A DNA stretch of 64,000 bases, from assembly GCA_012840085.1 (NCBI GenBank), contig DUMB01000040.1, positions 1 to 64,000 on the forward strand, written 5' to 3'. Position numbers and translations under genes: made by a program. A model generated the notes under the pieces. It was not told where the DNA came from. It saw only the letters and a list, made by a program, of their open reading frames with translations, and did no database searches. The stretch comes from Clostridiaceae bacterium. GTDB taxonomy: Bacteria > Bacillota > Clostridia > Acetivibrionales > DUMB01. Below, one piece after another: positions 47,262-55,991 of this stretch. How positions within the stretch are numbered: position 1 is the stretch's first letter; every line of letters begins with the position of its first letter.

Positions 47262-47740
47262 TAATATCTCCTCACAAATATTGCTTCACATGCTGCCATT
47301 TATGAAATTGAAACAGCTCTCATCAGTTTTATCTATGCATTGGTTTAACTTGTTGTGCCTGCATTTCGTTAGCATAGGTTCCGCGCTTAAGTGCTGATAA
47401 GCTCTTTACGTGGAATATAAATTTTTATGTTAATAATGCATTTTTTTCATTGTTGTTATTCTATATTTGAATTTGGCTAATTTTCAACGCTAAAATGGTT
47501 ATTACAACACTTAACTGTTTCAACGTTTGAATATACCGCTTATCTGTAATTATGTCAAGTTTTATAATTTGCTCTGAAAAATTTAGGGTATTAATTCTGA
47601 AAATTTGTAGTCATAATTTATTATTTAATGAAATTAATTTATGGCGTGTGAAGTAAAGGAACAAAAAAAGGTACTATGTGTTCGCAAAATAAATTTAAAG
47701 AAATATTTATCCATTTTCTGCGAGAATGTAAAAAGAGAAA
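47262..47740. other. 479-base spacer between MATE and GH3 genes
   Basis: AT-rich and without a gene. It contains the TTGTTGTGCC element at 47346-47376 (separate entry). I found no terminator for GH3 other than the REP-like motif that follows. Confidence 0.4.
47346..47376. repeat. Second copy of the TTGTTGTGCC element
   Basis: TAACTTGTTGTGCC, then GCA, then CGTTAGCA, in the same order and spacing as the element at 30245-30272, but the closing arm of the hairpin is degraded here. It lies 85 bases upstream of the MATE start. Confidence 0.5.
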
Positions 47741-47763
47741 AAGGAGAGAAATGTCCCTCCTTT
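47741..47763. repeat. REP-like motif at the GH3 stop codon
   Basis: AAGGAGAGAAATGTCCCTCC followed by TTTTATTTTTT. AAGGAG and CTCCTT form short arms, so it can fold, and the motif abuts the GH3 stop codon. It could double as a terminator on the plus strand. Confidence 0.65.
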
Positions 47764-50150
47764 TATTTTTTCAACATTACTTTTAGACCTTTTATAAAGT
47801 GTCCGTTTGCCATGTGAACCAGACCTTCTATTGTGTACCGTTTCATATCTCCGCCGCTCATTGTGCACAAATTCTTTATTGGTACTTCTGTTGAGCATTT
47901 CATGACCATCTTAAATGCAGGATTTGTATAATCAACGCCACCATACATTTTTGCGTACTTTCTCTCAATAACTTTATACATAATACGCATGACAAAGGAG
48001 TCCTGCATATCAATTATACAATCATTCATGGTATATTCTTTTCTTTTTTTTGGCTTGTGTGGCTCAATTATCCGGCTTAAAATCTTTTCGAAATCCGACT
48101 TACTTGGCTTGCCTTTAGGGTGCTCATACCATGTATCTTTTATATCTTTCTGTGTACCTGGTGATATTGTCCCTTCCAGTTCAACGACCTGATTCAGCCT
48201 GATATCCCTGCTGGATGCTCCAATTTGAACATTATACTTGCCCTTTTGAACCTGCCAGTCCTTTGATTTTACATCGTAATATGCAAATGCACGTTTATCT
48301 AAGACAAAGCTAATCCTTTTGCTTTCTCCACTGTCAAGAAATACCTTTTCAAAACCTTTCAGTTCTTTTACAGGTCGATGAACTCCTTTCTGCATACAGC
48401 TGACATATAGCTGTACAACTTCGGCACCTGCCATCTTGCCTGTGTTTTTTATTGACACATTGACTACTATATTTTCATTCTTTTTCTCTACTTGAAGATC
48501 ATAATACTCAAAAGTAGTGTAGCTTAAGCCAAATCCAAAGGGGAAACAAACATCTTTATCAGATTTATCAAAGTATCTGTAACCGACATAAATGCCTTCT
48601 CTGTACTGTGCCTGATCACCGCCATTTTCATATATTCCCGAACTTGGAACGTCTTCATATTTCAGAGGATATGTTTCCTGTAATTTCCCACTGGGGTTAA
48701 CATCTCCGAACAACAGATCAGCAGCAGCCTCTCCGCCTGCCTGTCCCGGTAAATGCATATGTAATACTGCCTTGACATCGTTAAGCCATGGCATAAGGAC
48801 GACAGAACCTGCAAACAGCACAACCACTGTATTTGGATTAGCCTTTGCTACTTCTTTAATCATACGGTTATGGCCTTCAGGCATGTCTAACGTTTCCCTG
48901 TCAAAGCCTTCAGATTCATATATTTCTGTCAGGCCAGCAAAAACAACAGCCACATCACTATTCTTCGCACCCTGTACAGCCTCTGCGATTAATTTATCTG
49001 TAGTCGTGCCATCTGGTTTGCAACCTTCATAAAAAGAATATTTAACTTTTCTGTTATCAAATGCTTCAAGTACATTTGTTATTTTCGTAGGATTTATTAG
49101 TGAACTGCCGGCACCCTGATAACGTATCTTTTTCGCCATGTGGCCAATGACAGCTAGCTTTTGTGAATAGTTCAGCGGTAAAATTTCACCTTCATTTTTT
49201 AATAAAACTGCAGAATTTGATGCTGCTTTTCTTGCTATCTGGTGATGTTCATCCGGGTTGTATGAGCATTTTTTATCCTTCACGCTTGCGAACTTAAATA
49301 TAAGCGACAGCAGCCGATCAACCGACTCATTAATTCTTTCTTCCGACAACTTTCCGGATTTAACGGCTTCAATAATCTCCTTATCAAAATAACCGGCACT
49401 GCCTGGCATTTCCAGATCAGTTCCTGCTTCAAAAGCATCTATTCTGTCATTCATTGCTCCCCAATCAGTGATTACTACACCGTCAAATCCCCACTCGTTA
49501 CGTAATATTTCTCGAATCAGATATTTATTGTCACTGCAATAAACACCGTTTATTTTGTTATATGCACACATAACAGTTGAAGGTTTTCCCTTTTTTACAG
49601 CCATTTCAAAACCTGTCAGGTAAATCTCTCGAAGGGTCCTTTCATCCACTATGCTGTCGGAAGAAAAACGCCTGTTTTCCTGGTTATTTGCAGCAAAGTG
49701 TTTTAGTGAAGTGCCTACTCCCTGTTCCTCAACCCCCTGTATAAAAGCAGTACCTAATTCTCCTGCTGCATAAGGGTCTTCAGAAAAGTACTCAAAATTC
49801 CTGCCGCACAGAGGGTTTCTTTTAATGTTTATACCAGGACCTAAAACAATAGAAATCCCTTCGCGCAAAGCTTCCTCAGCAATTGCTTTACCTATTTCCT
49901 TTAATAGTTCCCTGTCCCACGAGCTTCCGGTAGCACAAGCACATGGAAAACATGTAGCCTTCTTGCTTTTATGTATACCCATATGGTCACAATCTTTGTC
50001 CTGCTTTCTTAAGCCGTGTGGCCCATCGCTCATTGTGATTGAAGGAATGCCGTACTTTTCAAAGGATTTTGTATTCCAAAAATCAGCCCCAGAACAAAGA
50101 GCAACTTTTTCAGCTAAAGACATCTTTCTTATTAATTTCTCGTATTTCAT
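47763..50150 (-). CDS. Cytoplasmic GH3 beta-glucosidase
   Basis: 795 aa from the ATG 8 bases after AAAGG. No signal peptide. A GH3 barrel comes first (LGPGINIKRNPLCGRNFEYFSEDP), with nucleophile Asp229 in VVITDWGAMND. The alpha/beta sandwich domain (AGLTEIYESEGFDRETL) and a fibronectin type III-like domain (PFGFGLSYTTFEY, GAEVVQLYVS) follow. About 130 extra C-terminal residues are predicted mostly helical. The enzyme would remove glucose or xylose from beta-linked oligosaccharides in the cytoplasm. No transporter lies next to it, so its substrate is open. Confidence 0.9.
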   Translation of the reverse strand: MKYEKLIRKMSLAEKVALCSGADFWNTKSFEKYGIPSITMSDGPHGLRKQDKDCDHMGIHKSKKATCFPCACATGSSWDRELLKEIGKAIAEEALREGISIVLGPGINIKRNPLCGRNFEYFSEDPYAAGELGTAFIQGVEEQGVGTSLKHFAANNQENRRFSSDSIVDERTLREIYLTGFEMAVKKGKPSTVMCAYNKINGVYCSDNKYLIREILRNEWGFDGVVITDWGAMNDRIDAFEAGTDLEMPGSAGYFDKEIIEAVKSGKLSEERINESVDRLLSLIFKFASVKDKKCSYNPDEHHQIARKAASNSAVLLKNEGEILPLNYSQKLAVIGHMAKKIRYQGAGSSLINPTKITNVLEAFDNRKVKYSFYEGCKPDGTTTDKLIAEAVQGAKNSDVAVVFAGLTEIYESEGFDRETLDMPEGHNRMIKEVAKANPNTVVVLFAGSVVLMPWLNDVKAVLHMHLPGQAGGEAAADLLFGDVNPSGKLQETYPLKYEDVPSSGIYENGGDQAQYREGIYVGYRYFDKSDKDVCFPFGFGLSYTTFEYYDLQVEKKNENIVVNVSIKNTGKMAGAEVVQLYVSCMQKGVHRPVKELKGFEKVFLDSGESKRISFVLDKRAFAYYDVKSKDWQVQKGKYNVQIGASSRDIRLNQVVELEGTISPGTQKDIKDTWYEHPKGKPSKSDFEKILSRIIEPHKPKKRKEYTMNDCIIDMQDSFVMRIMYKVIERKYAKMYGGVDYTNPAFKMVMKCSTEVPIKNLCTMSGGDMKRYTIEGLVHMANGHFIKGLKVMLKK

Positions 50151-50324
50151 AACTGACACCTTTAAGATTTATATTTAAAATTCGCGAATACATTGAGTTT
50201 TCTCTTATAATTGACAGGAACTTATTTTATATCTGAATCATATTATACCCTTTTATTATAAGGCTGGCAATATCTACCTCACTCAAAAAAGCTATGTACA
50301 AATCATCTAATGTAAATATTTGGT

Positions 50325-50353
50325 TTTACTCGTAACTAAGTAAATGGTAAAAT
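50325..50353 (+). promoter_or_regulatory. Promoter of azlCD
   Basis: TTTACT, 17 bases, TAAAAT, 37 bases before the azlC start codon. Confidence 0.4.
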
Positions 50354-50390
50354 TGGTATTGGTTCATCAAATAAAGAAAGGATTCTGAAA

Positions 50391-51107
50391 ATGAGAAATA
50401 ACATAAGCTATTGGAAAAAAGGTTTTCGGGACGGAATTCCGATTGCTCTTGGATATATTGCAGTTTCATTTACTTTTGGTATTGTAGCAAAAAATGCGGG
50501 GCTTAGTGTATTTCAAGCTGTGTTAATGTCCGCAGTCAACGTAACATCGGCAGGACAATTTGCAGGTCTGGGATTGATCGCGGCATCTGCCAGCTATCTT
50601 GAGGTAGCATTCACTCAATTAATCATCAATCTAAGGTATTGCCTTATGTCCTGTTCTCTGTCGCAAAAAATAAGTAATGATACATCATTTATACATCGTA
50701 TTTTTATTGCATCAGGTGTTACTGATGAAATATTTGGAGTTTCAGTAAGTACTGAAGGGAAGTTAAATCCGTTTTATTCCTATGGCGTAATTAGCATTGC
50801 TGTACCGGGCTGGGTGCTTGGAACGTTCCTGGGTGTAGTATCAGGAAATATATTACCTGAAAGAGTGCTCAGTGCCTTAAGCGTAGCACTTTATGGTATG
50901 TTTATCGCTATAATTGTTCCTCCTGCAAAGCAAAATAAAATAATTGCCGGGATAATTATGCTTTCTATGCTTTTAAGCCTGGCGTTTGCGAAGTTTCCCT
51001 TACTTGAACAAATATCATCGGGATTTAGGATAATTATTCTTACAGTTGTAATTGCAGGAGCTGCTGCAGTACTTTTTCCGATAAAGGAGGATACCAATGA
51101 AAAATAA
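50391..51107 (+). CDS. azlC: AzlC-type branched-chain amino acid exporter subunit
   Basis: 238 aa, ribosome site AAAGGATT. Several membrane segments. The family stretch GIPIALGYIAVSFTFGIVAKNAGLS (about 15-39) and LRYCLMSCSLS are present. AzlC and AzlD together export branched-chain amino acids or their analogues. It overlaps azlD by 11 bases. Confidence 0.9.
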   Translation: MRNNISYWKKGFRDGIPIALGYIAVSFTFGIVAKNAGLSVFQAVLMSAVNVTSAGQFAGLGLIAASASYLEVAFTQLIINLRYCLMSCSLSQKISNDTSFIHRIFIASGVTDEIFGVSVSTEGKLNPFYSYGVISIAVPGWVLGTFLGVVSGNILPERVLSALSVALYGMFIAIIVPPAKQNKIIAGIIMLSMLLSLAFAKFPLLEQISSGFRIIILTVVIAGAAAVLFPIKEDTNEK

Positions 51108-51405
51108 TGTTTATATTTATATTTTAGTTATGGCAGTAGTAACTTATTTAATCAGATTACTTCCCCTAACCCTGATAAGAAAGGAAATTAAGAATAATAC
51201 TATACGCTCTTTCTTATATTACGTGCCTTATGTCACCCTGGCAGTTATGACTTTTCCGGCAATTCTTTATGCAACATCAAGTATATGGTCCGCATTAGGA
51301 GGTTTTATTATAGCAATTGTCCTCGCATACCGGGGCAAGAGTTTGTTTAAAGTGTCCTTGTCAGCATGCCTCGTTGTTTTTTTAGTAGAGCTGCTTATTT
51401 GCTGA
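51097..51405 (+). CDS. azlD: AzlD-type small exporter subunit
   Basis: 102 aa with three or four membrane helices. VMAVVTYLIRLLPLTLIRKEI and SFLYYVPYVTLAVMTFPAIL are typical of AzlD. Ribosome site AAAGGAGG lies inside the end of azlC. It works as the small partner of AzlC. Confidence 0.9.
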   Translation: MKNNVYIYILVMAVVTYLIRLLPLTLIRKEIKNNTIRSFLYYVPYVTLAVMTFPAILYATSSIWSALGGFIIAIVLAYRGKSLFKVSLSACLVVFLVELLIC

Positions 51406-51442
51406 TAATAACAAATACCCAGCTTTCAATGTTCAGAAATTT

Positions 51443-52018
51443 CTATAGCTTTATATAATTTTTAAGCAGTTCTATTGCTTTGTCGTATTCATTATTCTCA
51501 AAACCAGCCAGCCCTCTTTCGTCCGTAATCTTAAAACCTGATTTTATGTAAATATTAATTGCTTTATAGCTCCATGTTTGCGTGGCTAAATACACATCTC
51601 TATCTCCTTCAATCTCAATAAGCCTTCTCAACCCTTCAAATACTAGAGCTTTTCCCAATCCTAACCCTTGATACTCAGGCCGAACCGCTACCCAATGTAT
51701 CCACGGATCTCTCCTTACTCCGGTATAGTTCCACCAAATAGTTAGTGTTCCTATTTTCTTTCCTTTATCATCTTCTATAAAAATACACCTGCGTTCTAAT
51801 TCACTTAAATAGGGCAAATAGTTTTTTTGAAAATAAACCAGGGCATCCACTGCTCTATCAAACTCTCCAACAGAAGTTTCTATTTCTGCCCAATCCTTTT
51901 CATCACCTGACTTAAATAAGCTAAATGCAAAACTGTCTGGTAATCTGCTTTCTACTAGAGGAGTTCCTTTATCCCTTTTCATCAAGACACGGTAGAATTG
52001 GATTGATTTATCTAACAT
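51443..52018 (-). CDS. GNAT-family N-acetyltransferase
   Basis: 191 aa, ribosome site AAAGGTGGG. The acetyl-CoA binding motif is VRPEYQGLGLGKALVFEGLRR (about 111-131), followed by YLATQTWSYKAINIYIKSGF (motif B). The N-terminal 70 residues are variable. Substrate unknown. It converges with azlCD, leaving 37 bases between stops. Confidence 0.85.
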   Translation of the reverse strand: MLDKSIQFYRVLMKRDKGTPLVESRLPDSFAFSLFKSGDEKDWAEIETSVGEFDRAVDALVYFQKNYLPYLSELERRCIFIEDDKGKKIGTLTIWWNYTGVRRDPWIHWVAVRPEYQGLGLGKALVFEGLRRLIEIEGDRDVYLATQTWSYKAINIYIKSGFKITDERGLAGFENNEYDKAIELLKNYIKL

Positions 52019-52090
52019 TAATTAACCCACCTTTACAAGTTTTCAGAGATTAATAATATTTTATCATATTCTAAGGGTCAAAGGGGAGGT

Positions 52091-52170
52091 CAAAGGGGAC
52101 ATTTCTCTTAAATCAATAAAAATATCGAAAGAGACATTTCTTTCAAGTTGAAGGGGACATTTCTTTCCAA
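52091..52170. repeat. Three REP-like motifs left of the RAYT gene
   Basis: GGGGACATTTCTCTTAA (52095), GAGACATTTCTTTCAA (52131) and GGGGACATTTCTTTCCAA (52153), all in the same direction and about 20-40 bases apart. They oppose the copies on the right side of the transposase gene (53391-53435). Confidence 0.75.
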
Positions 52171-52308
52171 TCGATAATAACAATATCTTTAAGATTATAT
52201 TTGTCAGTTATAAAATTACGAAATATAGAATGCAATACAGATAAATATTAAAACTAACAGAATCTTATCAGTTAGGCTATATTTTTAGTGAAAAAAGAAT
52301 CTTTTCAG

Positions 52309-52342
52309 CAAAAATAAAAAGGCTTTGAGGCCTCACTCAAAC
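52309..52342 (-). terminator. Terminator of the RAYT gene
   Basis: On the minus strand GGTTTGAG, TGAGGC loop, CTCAAAGCC with a one-base bulge, then TTTTTATTTTT. A good intrinsic terminator about 50 bases after the stop codon. Confidence 0.65.
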
Positions 52343-52393
52343 CATACTAATATTCATAGTACACACAACATTAATTATATTCTTCATCTGTTA

Positions 52394-53317
52394 TTAAACT
52401 AGCTGCAGAAGTGATTTCATTGCTTTTTGACAACGCTCATCATGAACAGTCAAATAAAAGCCTTTCATTGATAGCTTGGTAACTCCCGACATTGTTATGT
52501 TTCCGATATATTCACAAATTTCGCGAAATTTATATCCGCAAAGAATTCGCATTGCATACACAATAAACGCCCTGATATGGCTATCTTTTCTGCTGTATTT
52601 ATTTTTTAATACTGCAGGAGACTGAATACCCATAATTCTCAATACTTTTTTAACAAGTGTATCAGGATCTACGTCTCTTGTGATTATTTTTTTCTCACTT
52701 CTGTATTCATTTGCAATATACGAAGTAACTATGTCTTCATCTATAACATTGCTTATTCCTGATTCTTTCATGTCAGTTACAAATCGTTGGTACAGTTTTA
52801 CAGCTTTTTCAGGCACTTTTGAGAATTGATCAAGTATAAATTTTTTATCAATAAGGTCGTATCTGTCATTTTGTATGCCAAGGTAAATTCCATATGACGA
52901 ATATGCATATAAATGCTCCATGCCATTATATCCGTCTATATCTTTGCTGTTGTTATGTATATATGCGCTTAGTGAAATAGCATAAGCGTTGCTATCTACT
53001 ATAGTGCTTGCAAATCGTCCCTGGAACAAATGGCCGTGGCGATTATATTTCCTGTTAAAATATGAAACATAAGCGCTGTTCAAGCAATGCATAAACGTGG
53101 AAATATCAAAGCCATTCGGGTTTATAAACAAATGCATATGATTATCCATTATGCAATAAGCATATATGCTACATTTATACTTTTCTTTATATCTCTTCAA
53201 TAGAGCCAAATAATAGTTTTTATCTTCGTCACATTGAAACAAGTTTATTTCACTTATACTTCTTGACATTATATGGTATATGCATTCTGATGATTTCACT
53301 CTTGCTGTCCTTGGCAT
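52394..53317 (-). CDS. REP-associated tyrosine transposase (RAYT)
   Basis: 307 aa, ribosome site GAGGTGAG. The Y1/HUH nuclease domain occupies residues 1-150, with the metal-binding HMH in DNHMHLF (about 58-64), RHGHLFQGRF and the candidate catalytic Tyr in SAYIHNNS. A C-terminal helical DNA-binding-like domain (about 215-300) is typical of the larger bacterial RAYT/IS200-like proteins. RAYTs recognise and probably mobilise short palindromic REP sequences rather than their own gene. The motifs GGGACATTTCTCTCC on one side and their complements on the other side support that role here. It appears intact. Confidence 0.88.
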   Translation of the reverse strand: MPRTARVKSSECIYHIMSRSISEINLFQCDEDKNYYLALLKRYKEKYKCSIYAYCIMDNHMHLFINPNGFDISTFMHCLNSAYVSYFNRKYNRHGHLFQGRFASTIVDSNAYAISLSAYIHNNSKDIDGYNGMEHLYAYSSYGIYLGIQNDRYDLIDKKFILDQFSKVPEKAVKLYQRFVTDMKESGISNVIDEDIVTSYIANEYRSEKKIITRDVDPDTLVKKVLRIMGIQSPAVLKNKYSRKDSHIRAFIVYAMRILCGYKFREICEYIGNITMSGVTKLSMKGFYLTVHDERCQKAMKSLLQLV

Positions 53318-53386
53318 TTTTTCTCACCTCAGTATAAATATACCATATAGAACATGTGTTTGTCAAATAAATATTTTTATGTTTTA

Positions 53387-53435
53387 AGGTGAGAAGTGTC
53401 CCTCTGCTGGTCTTTAAGGAGAGAAGCGTCCCTCC
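53387..53435. repeat. Two REP-like motifs right of the RAYT gene
   Basis: GGTGAGAAGTGTCCCT (53389) and GGAGAGAAGCGTCCCTCC (53418), in inverse orientation to the copies left of the transposase gene. CCCCCTCC near 53451 may be a further half. Confidence 0.75.
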
Positions 53436-53486
53436 AGTATCCCTTTGGTGCCCCCTCCTTTTTATTGAGAATTTCTGTAATTAAGA

Positions 53487-54593
53487 TTATTTATAAAGAA
53501 AGCTGAATTCAGGTTTCAACATATTACTAAATTCAGTATAGTCAACTACAAACTCCTGAATACCGGCAGCATAGGGGAAATATTCGTATTGCTGGAAATA
53601 TACTACCACTCCATTATTGGACAAGTAAAAATCCTGATCATCTCTAATAGCAGTAAATGGCGTAAGCAAATAATTCGGTAGCAATCCAATTTTTATTCTT
53701 TCATCGATTTTTTGTTTAACAACATTACTGATAAATGTAACATAATCTGCATCAGCTTTCATCAAATCCTTAAACTTATATTCCTCGCCTGTTTTCAAAT
53801 CAAATGTATATGAACTTTGTACAGTTATTCCATGTGCGCCTCCTGTGTACTGATAATTAAATAAAACCACGCTCAGCAACCCATTTTGATTATATTTCAT
53901 CCTGTAATCAAAATACACTTCATGTTTATTTGGGCTTGTGGCAGATAAATCTGTACCTTCTTCAAAATATTCGGCATTCTTTTGGCCCTCATCTCTGGCA
54001 GCCTCAGCAGCGCCTCTTAAGATTGAGTTTATTCTGTCCTCAGCACTCTTGTCGCTTAACCCCTCAATTTGCGGAAACTTCAATGTAATTTTTATTCTAT
54101 CTGTTTCATTTGTTTCCTTAACTGTCCTAATAAAAATTGGATTCTCTTTTATGCTTTTAACAATGACTTTTGCACTCTTTTTATCTAATGAAATTTTAAG
54201 ACCTAGATTGTCGGAAAAGAAATCGTCCTTCATATATGTGCTGTTTTCAATATCTTCACTTTCATCAAATACAATATCTGCATACTCTTCAGTAATGTAA
54301 TATTCGTGATCATTAACTGTTATTTTATAATTTTTCAAATCAATCAAAATACTTTTGCCTGGCTTGGTAACAGAAACCACTTCATCATTTTGGGACTTAT
54401 CGACATTATAACCAAGAGCTTTGCAAACATCTTCCAGGGGCAGGTAGATGCTATCTCCTTCAATACTGGCATATGCTCGAATCTTTTTGCCGTCTATTTC
54501 AATTCCCGGACGATTAATTGTGTTGTCATAGTTTAATCCGTATGTAGATAAAATAAATAGAACAAGGGTTCCGACAATAACACTTTTTATCAT
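53487..54593 (-). CDS. Secreted stalk-domain plus DUF3298-type protein
   Basis: 368 aa, ribosome site AAGGAG. It has a signal peptide or anchor at about 1-20. Residues 30-75 resemble a copper-amine-oxidase N-terminal stalk (IEIDGKKIRAYASIEGDSIYLPLEDVCKALGY), and 160-360 a DUF4163/DUF3298 pair with the conserved FNYQYTGGAHG and YFQQYEYFPYAAGIQEFVVDY. DUF3298 occurs in anti-sigma factor RsiV, which binds lysozyme, and in PdaC. No sigma factor gene is adjacent, so a cell-wall role is only a guess. Confidence 0.8.
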   Translation of the reverse strand: MIKSVIVGTLVLFILSTYGLNYDNTINRPGIEIDGKKIRAYASIEGDSIYLPLEDVCKALGYNVDKSQNDEVVSVTKPGKSILIDLKNYKITVNDHEYYITEEYADIVFDESEDIENSTYMKDDFFSDNLGLKISLDKKSAKVIVKSIKENPIFIRTVKETNETDRIKITLKFPQIEGLSDKSAEDRINSILRGAAEAARDEGQKNAEYFEEGTDLSATSPNKHEVYFDYRMKYNQNGLLSVVLFNYQYTGGAHGITVQSSYTFDLKTGEEYKFKDLMKADADYVTFISNVVKQKIDERIKIGLLPNYLLTPFTAIRDDQDFYLSNNGVVVYFQQYEYFPYAAGIQEFVVDYTEFSNMLKPEFSFLYK

Positions 54594-54884
54594 GGTCTTA
54601 ACACTCCTTAAAATAAAATAATAATTTTACATTACAAGCCATACTTCAAATAAAAGAGTTAGTCATATTTTATATTTACTACACAATTATATGTACTATT
54701 AAAATGTTTTGACGAATTAATTTATAATAAGTTCCTTAACTTCACTGATTCTGCTGACATTTATTGAATTTATAATTAGATTATTTTATTGTTACTTAAA
54801 TAAACGATAAAGGAGTATTCTTGGCACTATTTCTTGTTTCAACTCAAATACACTTCATGTTTTTTTGAATAAGAAATTTACTTT
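54594..54884. other. AT-rich spacer upstream of the DUF3298 gene
   Basis: No gene or convincing RNA. A near copy of codons from the neighbouring gene (AATACACTTCATGTTT near 54846, also at 53912) suggests a small local duplication. Confidence 0.4.
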
Positions 54885-54953
54885 AACGAAAGAAATGTCC
54901 CTATTACGCAAAAGTTAAAAAGGAGTAAAGGAGAGAAGTGTCCCTCCTTTGTC
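54885..54953. repeat. Two REP-like motifs near the tRNA
   Basis: AAAGAAATGTCCCT at 54889-54902 and AAAGGAGAGAAGTGTCCCTCCTTT at 54928-54951. The second has complementary AAAGGAG/CTCCTTT ends and could fold into a hairpin, the most complete copy in the window. Confidence 0.75.
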
Positions 54954-54970
54954 ACCTCCTTTGTCAAAGC

Positions 54971-55002
54971 AAAATAAAAGACTTCCGAGAAATTCCCGGA
55001 AG
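54971..55002 (-). terminator. Terminator after the tRNA gene
   Basis: On the minus strand CTTCCG..CGGAAG with GAA/TTC inner pairs, followed by TCTTTTATTTT. It begins just 4 bases after the tRNA CCA end. Confidence 0.7.
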
Positions 55003-55005
55003 CCT

Positions 55006-55093
55006 TGGTGCCGAAGGTCGGATTCGAACCGACATGGTATTGCTACCGCTGGATTTTGAGTCCAGTGCGTCTGCCAATTTCACCACTTCGGCA
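55006..55093 (-). tRNA. tRNA-Leu (anticodon CAA)
   Basis: A full cloverleaf on the minus strand. The acceptor stem TGCCGAAG pairs with CTTCGGCA, and CCA is encoded at 55006-55008. The D-loop has TTGGCAGA. The anticodon arm is CTGGA-CTCAAAA-TCCAG, giving anticodon CAA (codon UUG). A long variable arm (CGGTAGCAATACCAT) and the T-arm GTCGG-TTCGAAT-CCGAC complete it. The long variable arm confirms the leucine class. Confidence 0.95.
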
Positions 55094-55202
55094 AGTGTTA
55101 TTTGCTTTTCAACAACCGCTTTAATATATTAACATAAATGCTTTTACAAATCAAGACTATTTTTTTAATTCTATTAAAACTTATAGTGTATTTGCCAATC
55201 CA

Positions 55203-55985
55203 TTATTTGTTCGTCGTAATCATTTTAATTATGTCGTCGACGGATGTTCCGGCCTTTATTGTATATGTGTCCGCGATAATGTTCCTGGTAAGACTTAATT
55301 CTCGTATCTTCATATTGAACTGTTCTACATCATCTATAAGCCCTTTATTATACAACTTTCTCCCTATTTCTTTCGCCACATCGCCTCGATTTATCGTTAT
55401 TACAACTTTCGTACCGGGCTCCAACACAGCAGGCCTTGTCTCATTATTGGTATTCTCCACATTACTGTTCCTTTCAGTATTGCCTTTCACACCAGAATTA
55501 TTTTCACTGTTTCTGCTTTCATTTCCGTTGCTTTCATTGCCGGTTACCGCATTACCGCCGCTTTTTTCTGCGTAGCTTTCATCAACATTATTCTGATCTT
55601 TTCCGTCTTCTACGTTAAGATCATCACTGGAAAGATTTCCGCCGGAATCTTCATTTTCTTTATCCACATTGCTGCTGTCAGTCTCTGTAACTTCAGCATC
55701 TTTGCTGCCATTATCCATATCATCATTGACATTTTCAGCAACATTGCTACTTTTACCAGTCTCATCTTTATTATTTTCTTCTAAGTTAAATATACCGTTA
55801 TTTTTTTCCTCAATAACGTCTGATTTCCTGACAAGATCATACGTTGAACAAAGCTTGTCAATGTCCTTATCATCAAGCTTGTCCAAAGGGTTAAAACCCA
55901 TAGTAAATATTATGCCTGCAAGTGATGTAATTACAATACCTATTCCAATTCCCAAAATAATACTTTTTATATGAAAATTTCTCAT
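55203..55985 (-). CDS. Membrane protein with MltG/YceG-like C-terminal domain
   Basis: 260 aa from the ATG after AGGTAGGTGC. One N-terminal helix (about 5-30). A long linker of Asn/Asp/Glu/Ser residues follows (about 60-185; SNGNESRNSENNSG). The compact C-terminal domain (about 190-260; VVITINRGDVAKEIGRKLYNKGLIDDVEQFN, then IADTYTIKAGTSVDDIIKMI) looks like the LysM-like part of endolytic transglycosylase MltG without its catalytic domain. Located at the end of a chemotaxis operon, its role is unknown; a wall-binding function is plausible. Confidence 0.7.
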   Translation of the reverse strand: MRNFHIKSIILGIGIGIVITSLAGIIFTMGFNPLDKLDDKDIDKLCSTYDLVRKSDVIEEKNNGIFNLEENNKDETGKSSNVAENVNDDMDNGSKDAEVTETDSSNVDKENEDSGGNLSSDDLNVEDGKDQNNVDESYAEKSGGNAVTGNESNGNESRNSENNSGVKGNTERNSNVENTNNETRPAVLEPGTKVVITINRGDVAKEIGRKLYNKGLIDDVEQFNMKIRELSLTRNIIADTYTIKAGTSVDDIIKMITTNK

Positions 55986-55991
55986 ATGCAC

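Larger units (their letters stand above)
52019..52393. other. Spacer rich in REP-like motifs
   Basis: No gene. The upstream half holds three REP-like motifs (52091-52170), and the downstream half the terminator of the RAYT gene (52309-52342). Confidence 0.6.

Noticed and set aside
52394-53317. Complete IS200/IS605 insertion sequence
   Set aside because: The protein is larger with a C-terminal domain, there is no tnpB, and the flanks hold REP-like motifs rather than defined element ends.
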